Program-made: the position numbers and the translations under genes
The notes under the pieces: generated by a model
Database searches by the model: none
What the model saw: the letters and a program-made list of their open reading frames with translations, nothing else
What the model was told of the DNA's origin: nothing
Origin: Panicum virgatum
Taxonomy: Eukaryota; Streptophyta; Magnoliopsida; Poales; Poaceae
Direction: 5' to 3'
DNA length: 64,000 nucleotides
NCBI RefSeq assembly: GCF_016808335.1
Contig: NC_053150.1
Coordinates: 47,767,607 to 47,831,606, forward strand
Part shown: positions 40,837 through 51,328 of the stretch, piece by piece
Position numbering within the stretch: the first letter of the stretch is position 1
Layout of the letters: the number at the start of each line of letters is the position of its first letter

Positions 40837-41203
40837 TATCTGGTGAAGACCACAACTTTATGAAAACTCGTGTAAATCATGGCAAAAAGATCATCTAAAT
40901 TCACCAAAAAAATTACACATTTAGATGATATGATGATACACAATCTTGTAAAGTATCTTGTCCAAACTCGACTTCGTTTATGAGATATGAAAATAACAAA
41001 TTTCAAGCCAGAAAGCTGTCCAGATGATTTGTTAGAAATTTGTTATTTTTATATCTCACAAACGAAATCGATTTTGGACAACATATTTTGTAAGGTTGTG
41101 TATGATCATATCATCTACACGTGTGATTTTTTTGATGAATTTAAATAATTTTTTTGCCATAATTTACACGAGTTTTTAAAAAAATTGTGGTTTTCACCAG
41201 ATA
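40837..41203. mobile_element. Long foldback (hairpin) element, probable MITE
   Basis: A left arm of about 175 bp (TATCTGGTGAAGACCACAA ... TGAAAATAACAAATTTC) pairs with the right arm (GAAATTTGTTATTTTTATATC ... TTGTGGTTTTCACCAGATA), leaving a loop of roughly 25 bp near 41013-41035. The arms differ by scattered substitutions. No coding sequence; no target duplication found. Confidence 0.85.
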
Positions 41204-44200
41204 CGTTACCGTTTAAGAAACGGATGGAGCAGTTAGTTTACTTGGAGGCACTTGTTGCAGTAAAATCTTGATAGAACCAGTAAAAACATTCTGGAAACAG
41301 AAGCCCAACACATCAGCAACACATTATTGCGGGAGCCGCCACTGAATTGGATGGGTGGGCTGAAATGAAAGGGATGGCTGGCAGCCCACGAGCGTTGCTG
41401 CTGGTCCAATAATCCCAAGGCCCAACACCTTATTGCACGAGTTTTGATGCTTACCGAACTGAAGGCCCAGTTCGACCCACTCCAGTGTCAGCCTTGGAAG
41501 CCCACATGACGGCCTCATCAATCTTCTTCCCACGGCCCACACGAAGCGTACCGTGCTCATCAGCCCATCCCGATGCCCGCATGATTATTGGGCCCGTGCG
41601 CGCGCACTTGCCGCCCATGTGGATCCTATATATCTTCCGGAAAAAAATTTCTTCATCATCTTCCACTGTTCGAGATTCGTGCAAACAACAACAGTCCTCC
41701 TCTCTCTCTTTTCTAACCTTCTCTGTTCCCCACACGCCGCCGTCTGCCCGCGCGCTGCCCTCTCCTCGCGCTGTGCCGCCGCCGCCGCGCCTCGTGCCCC
41801 GCGCTCGCTCCACCGCGAAGTCGTCGCACGCACCCCCGCGCTATGCCTCGCGGCCGCACGCGCCCCAGCGCTCGCTCCACCGCGGAGCCACCGCATGCGC
41901 CCCGCGCAGTGCCTTGCGGCCGACGCGCCTCCGCGCGCTGATGCGCGCTGGCCTGCTCCGCGCCGCCCGCGCCAGAGAAGAAGGCGCTCAAGTCGCCGGA
42001 GAAGAAGACGCCCTGTTCAACTTTTAATTTTAATATTTTCAACATTCCGTAACTCCAATTTCAACATTCCGTATTTACAATTTCAACAATTTGAAGTTAA
42101 ATGTTGAATATGTTTATGAAAAATGTTAAGGTTATTTTATTGAAATGTTGAACTTGTTTGTAGCAATTAATTGGATCAAATGGACTTTAAAAATAAAAAA
42201 ACTTATCTATCTTCCAAAAAAATGTATAGGAGCCCCCTGCCGCCCATCATCCCACCGCACAGCAGCAGCCAACCCAACAGCCCAACAGAACACATCCGAT
42301 CCGCCGCCGGCAGCCGCTCGGCCAAGACGATCGCCAACGCATCCCGCATCCAGACTCCTGCACACAAAGGCGACGGGGGATGCACCTTTCGCCGTAATGC
42401 GATGTCCCCAGACTTGGCTTCCTGACGAGATTCAGTGGGTAAAGCCCGGGTACTTTTGCCAGGCAAGGCAAGCTAGCTGCTAGCTGACGAGGATTCAGAA
42501 TTCAGAAACCTACCGCTACCACTACCAGGTAAGGAAAGGCTGGTAGTTGTGGGGTGGTGATGATGGAAAGGGACTTTGGTTTGCAGTTACCACGATCATA
42601 AGCTAGTCAGATCATCTCACCATCAGCATTCCAGCATCTGCATCAGGAAAATTCTTGCATGCATTGATGATGTCTATCTCGTTTTAATCTCGGAGAATTT
42701 CATTCCATGGCTGCCCAGAAAAAGCACCAGTTGTCTATTTCAGTTGCTAACTTGCTACACCTGCCTTGCTCCTATTGGCCTGCTGATTCAACATGCTCGT
42801 TACTTGTGTGTTCTTCATAGTACAATAGATTAGTACTCCCAAACAACCAGATTGAGACAGAAACATGTGACCATAGTTTCCTCGGGGAAGGGGGGGGGGG
42901 GGGGGAATGGGAGTAGTTGCTTCTGATCATTGCAAAGAGGTTGCAACTGTCAAAATGTCAAATTGTATGGTAGTACCTGCAGCCCCGGTTCTGCAGCTTA
43001 TGCATACACATTGACCCTCCACCTGTCGTCCACCTGCTGCTTTATAGTCGTCCCGAGACGCGTTTAGGGGGGTTTAAACTATGGTTGCGAACGTATTATC
43101 AAACTGTTGCGATAATCGGAGATGCTGACCTCTCTTTTTTCCATTGGCTTGAGATGGAAATGCACACCATTGACCTTCTGCTCGGTGATCTGGTGAGGAT
43201 CCGGGTGTTGTTTTGGAGCTGCCTTCTTACTACTCCAATGACCGGCAGATTAGCCACTTGGTTTGCTTGACTATCCATGCCCTGCCTTGCCGTCCGGAAT
43301 GGATGAATATTTTTTTTTAAAAAAAACAGAAAATGACATGATGGCTCCATTTCAGTTTGACCTGATCTTGCTATGATGCGTTGCATCGTGACCATCTCGT
43401 GTGTGAACAAGTGAGCTGCTGCTGCTGAGAAGAAACTGTGCAATATAAAAGATAAATAATTTCGTACGGATCTTGCAGCAAGGCGAGGACTATTCTGACG
43501 AGTGCGTTTCAGAGGAAGCTGCAATGCGTAACGGATTTTGCCAACCGGTGACAGGGTAAACAGATGGGATTGTGCTGAAGGACTAGACCTGACAGCATTT
43601 CAGAAGAAATCAAGCAGTTCAGAACTACTACAGTCTACATATAGCTGTGTTTACACTTGATATTCGTCAAGCGTTCAGAACTGAGACTTCAGCAAGGTAT
43701 AAGGCTATAAGCTATGTTTATAATTCAGTCAAGAAGCGCTGATCTCTAAAGAATATTGTGCACAGCGTGATCGATGCGTGATTGGATCCATAATCCATTT
43801 TCAGCATAGTGGAAACTTTTTAAAATCTGTATGTATTCCAATTCTCAAGTTTGGAGAATGAAAACATTGGCGGTCATGATAAGTTTAATTATAGGACGAT
43901 AACAGATAATTCACTTGTCACCCAGTACGTGCAAGCTCTTATAGTTTAATCCAAAAGTCAATGACATATCTCCAAGCATGGAAACATGAAAGCAGCAAAA
44001 GGAAAAACAAAAGGGGGAAGACCAATGGAAACGTTCGTGGCGATGGAACAGTATATTTTTGCAGCTAAATAATCGGTTATTATATTCAGCTGCAAGTTTT
44101 GACTTTGAATTTGAAAACTGGTGTTTATGGGATACCATTCCAACGGATCTGGCAATCGTCAAAGTTTTTTCTTATTTTGCCTGTAACACATAAACAATTC

Positions 44201-44783
44201 CGATCAGATTATCAGAAGCGCAAGGAGTTTCCAGGTACTGAGATACTTTACCGACGAATGCTCACTCCAACACGCTAATGGAATCGTTCACCATTCGAAA
44301 ATAGCTTGCAGCTTCAGTATTTTTGGAATTCGGAAGATGGGCAATTTGCACTAAAGATGGGCTCCACCCGTCCTAGCAGAAATGCCGCGGAAGCCGTGCG
44401 CCTGCGTTCTGGTAGCGGCACGTCAGTGTCGTCCCTTGTCCCCGCACGTTCCGCGTCTCGCCGAGACCGGGACGAGACGCGAGCGCGGGCCGGCCGCCGG
44501 GCCGGGTCAGGGAGGAATCCGCCGGGCAAGTTCCCCGCCGCGCGCGCGCGCACGCGCACGCACCCACCAACCCTCCTCTCCCCTCCTCTCTCCAGGTACC
44601 AGCGCCGCCGTCGCGCGGACTCGTCAACGCTGGCTCGGCCGCGCCGCGCCGCGCCCGCCCACCGGTACAAATACCGCCGTGCCACCACCGTGGATTCCCC
44701 CCTCTCGCCTTTTGCTTGCGTCCTTTTCCTCCCTGCGCTTTTTCTCCGGCACCCGTCGCCCCGCCCGTGCGGCCGTGTCCGGC
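41204..44783. other. Intergenic and upstream region of the first lectin kinase gene
   Basis: No gene could be supported. 41700-42020 is GC-rich with chance frames. 42030-42160 has repeated TTTCAACATTCCGTA and ATGTTGAA stretches. A poly-G run lies at about 42890-42905. 44500-44780 is CT/GC-rich and probably includes the core promoter and 5' UTR of the lectin kinase gene. Confidence 0.5.
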
Positions 44784-47517
44784 ATGGCGCCTGCATGCGG
44801 CGGCGGACGTGGTCGCTCCCCTCTGTCTCCTCTCCTGGGCTGCCTCGCCGCCGCCCTGCTGCTGCTCTCCTTCGCCGCCGGCCGCGCGGGGGCGCAGCTG
44901 AAGCCGCTGCCGCCGCTGGAGGTGGCGACCTACAACTACCCCTCGTTCGAGGCGGGCAACTCCGGGGCGGCGGCGGAGCTGGTGTTCAGCAGGGACGCCC
45001 GCGTCTACCAGGGCGCGCTCCAGGTCACGCCGGACACCGGGAACGCCGGCACCTACCAGAGCATCATGGTCAACAAGTCCGGCTCCGTGCTCCTGCGCCG
45101 CCGCTTCACGCTGTGGCACCGCGTCGAGGGCGGCGGCGGCGGCACTGGCAACACCACCACCGGCAACGGCACGGCCTCCCCCCAGCAGGCCCCGCGCGTC
45201 CAGGTCGTGTCGTTCAACGCCACCTTCACCATGAACGTGTACCAGCTCACAGACGCGAGCCCCGGCGAGGGCCTCACCTTCGTGATCGCGCCCTCCCGCG
45301 ACGAGCCACCCCCCGGGAGCTACGGCGGCTACCTCGGCCTCACCAACGCGACGCTGGAGGCGACCGGCCCGGCCGCGAACCGGTTCGTGGCCGTCGAGTT
45401 CGACACGCTCAAGCAGAGCTACGACCCCGACGACAACCACGTCGGCCTCAACGTCGGCTCCGTCGTCTCCAACAAGACGGCGAGCCTCGCGGCCTTCAGG
45501 ATCGCCACGAACGCGACCACCGCCACCAACTACACGGTCTGGGTCCAGTACGACGGCGCGGCCCGGCACATGTCGGTGTACATGGCCGCTTGGGGCAAGC
45601 CCAAGCCGCCGTCCCCCGTCCTCGAGTCGCCGCTCGACCTCAGCGAGCACGTCCCTGAGACGGCGTACCTCGGCTTCTCGGCGTCCACCGGCACCAACTT
45701 CGAGCTCAACTGCATCCTCGACTGGAGCCTGTCGATCGAGATCATCCCCGACAAGAAGAGCAGGACGTGGATCGTCATCGTCGCCGTCGTCGTGCCCGTC
45801 GTCGTCGCCGCGATCGCCGTCGCCGCCTTCTTCCTGACCAAGAAGCTGCGGGCGAGGCGGTCCATGGAGCGGCGGCAGGAGCGGCTGGAGCACCAGCTGA
45901 GCAACCTCCCCGGGATGCCGCGCGGGTTCGAGTACGACAAGCTCAAGAAGGCCACCCGGAACTTCGACGAGCGGCTCCGGCTGGGGAAAGGCGGGTACGG
46001 CACGGTGTACAAGGGGGTGCTCCCCGCCGACGACGCCCGGCCGGAGGGCATGGCGGTCGCCGTGAAGAGGTTCATCCGGGACGACAGCAGGGGCGTCAGC
46101 GACTTCCTCGCCGAGGTCCAGATCATCAACCGGCTGCGCCACAAGAACATCGTCCCTCTCATCGGTACGTGAAAAACGCCTAGCTAATTTCATCTCAAAT
46201 CAGAATAAAGATGATGCCTGCTCCACATTATTATCAGATCAGATTGGGTTTAATGTTGGTGGTTGAGATTTAGCTGTCCGTTATTGTTCGTTAGCTGATC
46301 AGAGTTGACCAGTTTCTAGTAGCTGAGCAAGAAACATCCATTTGTTTTCTCATTTTGCCTTGACGAGTCATCGGTGGTAAACTAGTACCCCATGGCCATG
46401 GAGGAACAAGTAGAGGCGACATATTCTACTCAAATTCTAACGCGTTTATGAAATCGTGTAGGAACCAGCAACTTACTAGTTACTACTATTCTGATCTGTT
46501 CAACCATCCTGGCGATGAACACGTTCTGAATTTTCAATTCTCTGCCGTTTGATTTCAGAAGAATCTTCAACTCAGCATCAACCATCTTGTTCCATTGTTC
46601 TGAATGTGTTTTATTTCTTGCATTGTAACTGATGTTCAGGTTGGTGCTACAAGAAGGGGCAGCTGCTGCTGGTGTACGAGTACATGCCCAACGGCAGCCT
46701 GGACCAGCACCTGTTCCGCCGGGGCGTCGCCGACGAGCAGCGCCCCCCGCTGAGCTGGGAGCGGCGCTACGCCGTGGTCGCCGACGTCGCGGCGGGGCTC
46801 CACTACGTCCACCACGAGTACACCCACATGGTGCTCCACCGCGACGTCAAGGCCAGCAACGTCCTCCTGGACGCGTCCTTCCGCGCGCGGCTCGGCGACT
46901 TCGGCCTGGCGCGCGTCCTCGAGCACGACCGCAACTCCTTCACCGACCTCAACGTCGCCGGCACGCGCGGGTTCATCGCGCCGGAGTACTTCGTCGGCCA
47001 CAAGGCCTCCCGGCAGACGGACGTGTTCGCCTTCGGCGCGCTCGTGCTGGAGGTGGTCACGGGCCAGTACGCGCTGCGCGCCGACCCGCGGTGCCCCGTG
47101 CTGGCCGACTGGGTGTGGCAGATGCACGGCCGCGGCGCTCTGCTCGGCGCCGTCGACCAGAGCCTCGGCACGGCGGGGTTCGACCACGACGAGGCCGCCC
47201 GGCTGCTGCTGCTGGCGCTGGCGTGCAGCAACCCCAACCCCGGGGACCGCCCCACCATGCCGCAGGTGATGCAGGTCCTGTCCAAGGCCTCGCCGCCGCC
47301 CGAGGTGCCGCCGTTCAAGCCGCAGTTCGTGTGGCCGCCGGAGGGGGGAGCGCACTTCGAGCTCAGCGACATTGAGGTCTCCACCACCACCGGGGCTACC
47401 GGCAACGCCGCGTCGTCGGCGATGGCGACGCAGGTCACCTCCTACGACAGCTTCCACCCGCACACCGCGCCCAACAGCAGCGAGGGTTATTTCCCCGCCC
47501 TCTCCTCCGGCCGCTGA
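44784..47517 (+). CDS. L-type lectin-domain receptor-like kinase (first copy)
   Basis: Two exons, 44784-46164 and 46640-47517, give 752 residues. The ATG at 44784 was chosen because it starts a signal peptide (LLGCLAAALLLLSFAAGRAG). An extracellular legume-lectin domain runs from about 39 to 310 (FTMNVYQLTD, GEGLTFVIAP, VAVEFDTLKQ, DPDDNHVGLNVGS), with several N-glycosylation sequons. A membrane segment lies at about 329-351. The kinase domain starts near 394: LGKGGYGTVYKG, lysine K428 in VAVKRF, HRDVKASN at 527 (an RD kinase), DFG at 547, then APE. The intron interrupts the glycine codon of LIG|WCYK in phase 1. Such receptors sit in the plasma membrane and signal in defence or development; the ligand is unknown. 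It lies 3.8 kb upstream of a related gene. Confidence 0.93.
46165..46639 (+). other. Intron of the first lectin kinase gene
   Basis: 475 bp, GTACGT...TTCAG, AT-rich against GC-rich exons, and no feature inside. Confidence 0.85.
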
Positions 47518-48210
47518 TCCAGTGCTTGCTTCATTCGTGTGCATCTTGGCCTTACATATATGGATTTGGCCATGATCGTCGTCGCAGCTCTAAAATATTA
47601 GATGTGAATGAAATGTAAATACATGTAGTTATCGATTTCGTAATTAAGGGAGCTTAGTCGTGCATTGCTGCATATATAGCTGCACCTGCACTGCACAGTA
47701 GGAGACCTTGAGATCTGTTCCAGGGAAGAAGATAAAGAATGGAGTTAGAGTGTGTTTTGGCTAGTCAGAAATTTTAGTTCTGTACTGCCAACTGTTCGAG
47801 TGGGCTCTTTCAAAATTTATATCAGCTGATGAATAATAAAGGGATTTAATTCGTTCATATTTTGATTTTTTAAAAGTGAAATCGGCATTCATGTTCAAAT
47901 TGAGAATACAAGCACAACCATAAAATAGTGAATAGATAAAAAAAACCCATAAAATAGAGGTAGGCTGGAATGCCAAGTCAGCACCACATCAAGCAGTCAA
48001 AGTGCAATGTGGCTACGGCCCACGGGTTGGGACTTGGGACCCCTTTTTTTGTTCTTAAAACTAAGATGAGGACGCGAGTAAATCGCTCACTAACTTCAAT
48101 GCAACCCGATGGTCACATACTCACATATGTTTCTTAGGGCCCACAAAACATTTTTTAAAAAAAGTTCAATTAGTAGCAAACTTTTTTATGCACTACTAGG
48201 CCAGCAGTGC
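47518..48210. other. 3' flank of the first lectin kinase gene
   Basis: It contains the 3' UTR. A segment at about 47727-47776 (AAGAATGGAGTTAGAGTGTG, then GGCTAGTCAGAAATTTTAG) is repeated at 48820-48875. Confidence 0.6.
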
Positions 48211-48346
48211 CACTCTGTTCGCTACGCTGTAGCTGGTAGCTGGTGCTGATTTGTTATGAGAGAAAAATACTGCTGACTGACTGGTGGCTGGTACTGATTT
48301 GGTGTGAGAGAAAAGTACTGCTGACAAGCCAAGCGAATAGAGCGAG
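48211..48346. mobile_element. Small MITE with CTCTGTTCGCT / AGCGAATAGAG ends
   Basis: The left end CTCTGTTCGCTACGCTGTAGCTGG is inversely repeated, imperfectly, at the right (GACAAGCCAAGCGAATAGAGCGAG). Inside, a unit containing CTGGTRCTGATTTG and GAGAGAAAARTACTGCTGAC occurs twice. This resembles a very common grass MITE type. Confidence 0.65.
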
Positions 48347-48998
48347 TCAGTACTAGGAGGTGATCGTTTATAGGGTTAGAACAAATCCAGCGGTGGCCCC
48401 TAATTAGGATACACACTGCGTGAGTAAGGTTTGCTCATATTTTAGAGTCTTTTACCTATGTGCTATTACAAAAGATCCAAAATACTTATGCACCATCCAA
48501 AATATTTTACAAGGCTCAGCCCACAAGCCTAGCAACAGCTCCAACTTTCTTATGACAGATGGGGTCTATCTATCAGTTCCTTACATTTTTCTTTCCCCCC
48601 TCTAATTCTTATGTTTTCCCCTTGTGTTTTCTCTTGAGCAATTGCCCATCACTTGAAAGTACTCTATTTTGGCCAAATGCATGAATATATAGTTGTACCC
48701 ACTTGCACGGGATGGGATTCCTCTGCAGTAGTCCTCCCTCACTGACGTGTGGGGTCAGACCCACACATAAGTGATCCAACTGCACCTAAGGGGACCTTGA
48801 TTTGTTTCTTGAAAGCAGACAAAGAATGAAGTTAGAGTGTGTTTTGGGCTTTTGGCTAGTCAGAAATTTTAGCATTTGTTAAGTGTGCTCAAAATTTATT
48901 TTTTCAGTCTTGCCCATATTTGGACCAGATCCAACGGTCTAGCACTACTTGATCCATTTTTCAGTTGAGTGCACTATGTAGCATCTTTCGACTTCCAC
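48347..48998. other. Intergenic, no gene seen
   Basis: It contains the second copy of the segment shared with 47727-47776. No coding or RNA feature was recognised. Confidence 0.6.
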
Positions 48999-49001
48999 TA
49001 G

Positions 49002-49242
49002 GGCCTTGTTTAGATGCACTCAAAATTCTAAAACTTTACAAAATTTCATCACATCGAATCTTTGAACGCATGCATGGAGTATTAAATATAGCTAAATAAA
49101 ATAACTAATTACACATCTTGACTGTAATTTGCGAGACGAATCTTTTGAGCCTAGTTAACCCATAACGGGACAATAATTATCAAATACAAACGAAAGTGCT
49201 ACAGTACTTTACACCCAAAACTTTTCACATCTAAACAAGGCC
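49002..49242. mobile_element. MITE, TSD TAG
   Basis: Ends GGCCTTGTTTAGATG and CATCTAAACAAGGCC are perfect 15-bp inverted repeats flanked by TAG at 48999-49001 and 49243-49245. The 241-bp interior shares CATGGAGTATTAAATATAG and GAGACGAATCTTTTGAGCC with other members in the window. Confidence 0.9.
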
Positions 49243-49245
49243 TAG

Positions 49246-50376
49246 GTTACTCATGAATGAGAAACTGCTTCAATCACTTCTATTTTTTCCCCGAGAATAC
49301 GCAGAAGATTAAGCAACAACTTAGCAACTTCGGGACACACCGTCATCGAACCACAATGACCCATGACTCGATCCAGTTGCGACTTGCGAGGAGGAAGATG
49401 ACAGAACCGTGAAAACGTGCCATTTCCTCCCATCCAGAACACACTGTAAATTCACCTTCAATTTACCATGACGCAGCAAGTTCACCACAAAAAGATTTTT
49501 GCAGCATTCGCTCCTAGTTCCTCTGTGTAAAAAAATAAAAAAAGGAAAAAGTTTGGTGCCTGCTGCTAGCTGCATGCCCTTATCATTGCCGAAGAAAAAA
49601 AAAGTGGTGTCGCCATCGAGATCCAGGCACCAGCTTGCGCTGCATCTTTTCCCTCCCGATGACGATTCTTCTCTCCATTCTCCTCCAGTCTCCAGTCTCC
49701 CCGCCGCGTCAGTTTCACACCGCAAAAGGCGCAACGAGCTGCTGATCTGATCCTCTTTGCGGCGAAAAGGAAAAGATGAGAAAGTGCCATGACCCATGAG
49801 CTGCTGATTGCTCAACAGCTCGAGCCTGTACGGAGCTGACGGCATGTGCGGGCCACGACACAGAGATCCTTGGTTCCTGTTGGTGTGATACTGTGGATCC
49901 TGAACAATGCAGCAGTTGAAGAGCAGAGATTGACCTGCAATCCTGCATGGATCTGACTGATCTTCCGTCAGAGTCGCAGCTCCAGGTCGAGTTCATCCAT
50001 GGAATGGAACAGCATTTTTGGCGCTGAAGCACCTTGGTCCTTGGCCATTATTCCTGCAATGCAACTGCTCCGAACATGGCATGGTGATGCCGCGACATTC
50101 CTGATCCAGCCCGGATTCTGCCAAGAATTGCTGGGGAATGGCGCTGCGAACCGGGCTCGAGCCGCATGTGCTGCTGACCATCTGAAGTTGACGAGCTGAT
50201 TGCTGAGAGGTGCAAGCCGACCCCAATCGTTCTCGTTCAGCTGCTGACCCGCGAGCGTGCGCCACGCGGTGACCGACCGCCCTCTCGCTCGCTCGCTGTC
50301 ACCCCGCTCGTGGAATCCCATCTGCCATCTCCATTGACGCGCCCCGTGCTGAACAGAACCTGAAGAACTGAATTCA
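49246..50376. other. Intergenic, no gene supported
   Basis: Minus-strand frames here (49321-49845 and 49715-50321) show no domain and overlap one another; I do not call a gene. Confidence 0.5.
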
Positions 50377-50577
50377 GCCCTTATTTAGATGCATAAAAGT
50401 GAATATGTAAAACACTGTAGTACTTCGTTTGTATTTAGTAATTATTGTCCCGTCATGGGTTAACTAGACTCAAAATTTTATTTAACTACATTTAATACTT
50501 CATGCATGTGTTCAAAGATTCGATGTGATGTGAAATTTTATAAAATTTTGAAATTTTGGAGGGAACTAAACAAGGCC
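50377..50577. mobile_element. Shortened MITE of the same family, TSD TCA
   Basis: Ends GCCCTTATTTAGATGC and AACTAAACAAGGCC are inverted repeats, with TCA at 50374-50376 and 50578-50580. It lacks part of the internal region present in the 49002-49242 copy, including the GAGACGAATC box. Confidence 0.75.
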
Positions 50578-51328
50578 TCAGTCTATCGCCGGATGTTGGT
50601 CTTTCAAGTTAGATCATTGTACGAGCGACGACAAGCTACCAGCTGCAGTTTGAATGTTTGATCGAGGACAATGGAACTGAAGACTGTTCACATTCCAAAT
50701 TTCCAATTCGATGCTTGATGGGACCAGCTCAAGTACAGTGTAGTTGCTCTCCGGGATTGCCTGATGCTGAAGCCTGATGGTAACATGGGCATCATATTCA
50801 GTTATTCACTGTTCAGTTAGTCGAACGCATGCCGTTTTCATCATTTTGCCGATTGGCGCATCCACACCGGTTGCATAATCATGCTTCTGTCTGAAGAATA
50901 TGATCACCTTCTTTTTCTTTTCAGAAAAAGAAAAGTGTAAGTGTTGAATGCCACAGTAATGTATTTTCAATCTGGTTACAAAATGGAATATCTGTGATCG
51001 AAAAGGCACGGTACCTGCCAGATCGACGAGACCGAAAAGATAAGAAAGATCGCAGCGACGGCACCTACCTTCATCTCTGCTTCTTTCGCTCGGTTTGTTC
51101 AGGCAATCAGGACAGGACAGGAGAATACACTGATGTGAACGCAGCTTTGCTACTGAACAAAGCTTCCAAATTTTTTCTGTCGTCTATACCCCGTAGGCGA
51201 GACTCGAGAGAAGAATCTCTCAGGAAAGCCGGTGGAAATAAAGGAAAGCGGCCGTGCAGCGCCCACACCGCACACGGGCGCCAGCCGCAGCAGTGGTGGT
51301 GGTCTCGGCCTCCTCCTGCTCCTCGTTC
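50578..51328 (+). promoter_or_regulatory. Upstream region of the second lectin kinase gene
   Basis: AT-rich to about 51000, then mixed. No certain TATA box. An upstream in-frame ATG at 51254 would add 25 residues before the preferred start. Confidence 0.4.

Noticed and set aside
44373..46193. 606-codon minus-strand frame opposite the first lectin kinase gene
   Set aside because: Antisense shadow of a GC-rich exon; the sense frame has the full lectin-kinase signature.
49321..50321. Minus-strand frames between the two lectin kinase genes
   Set aside because: No domain, frames overlap one another, and there is no consistent exon model.
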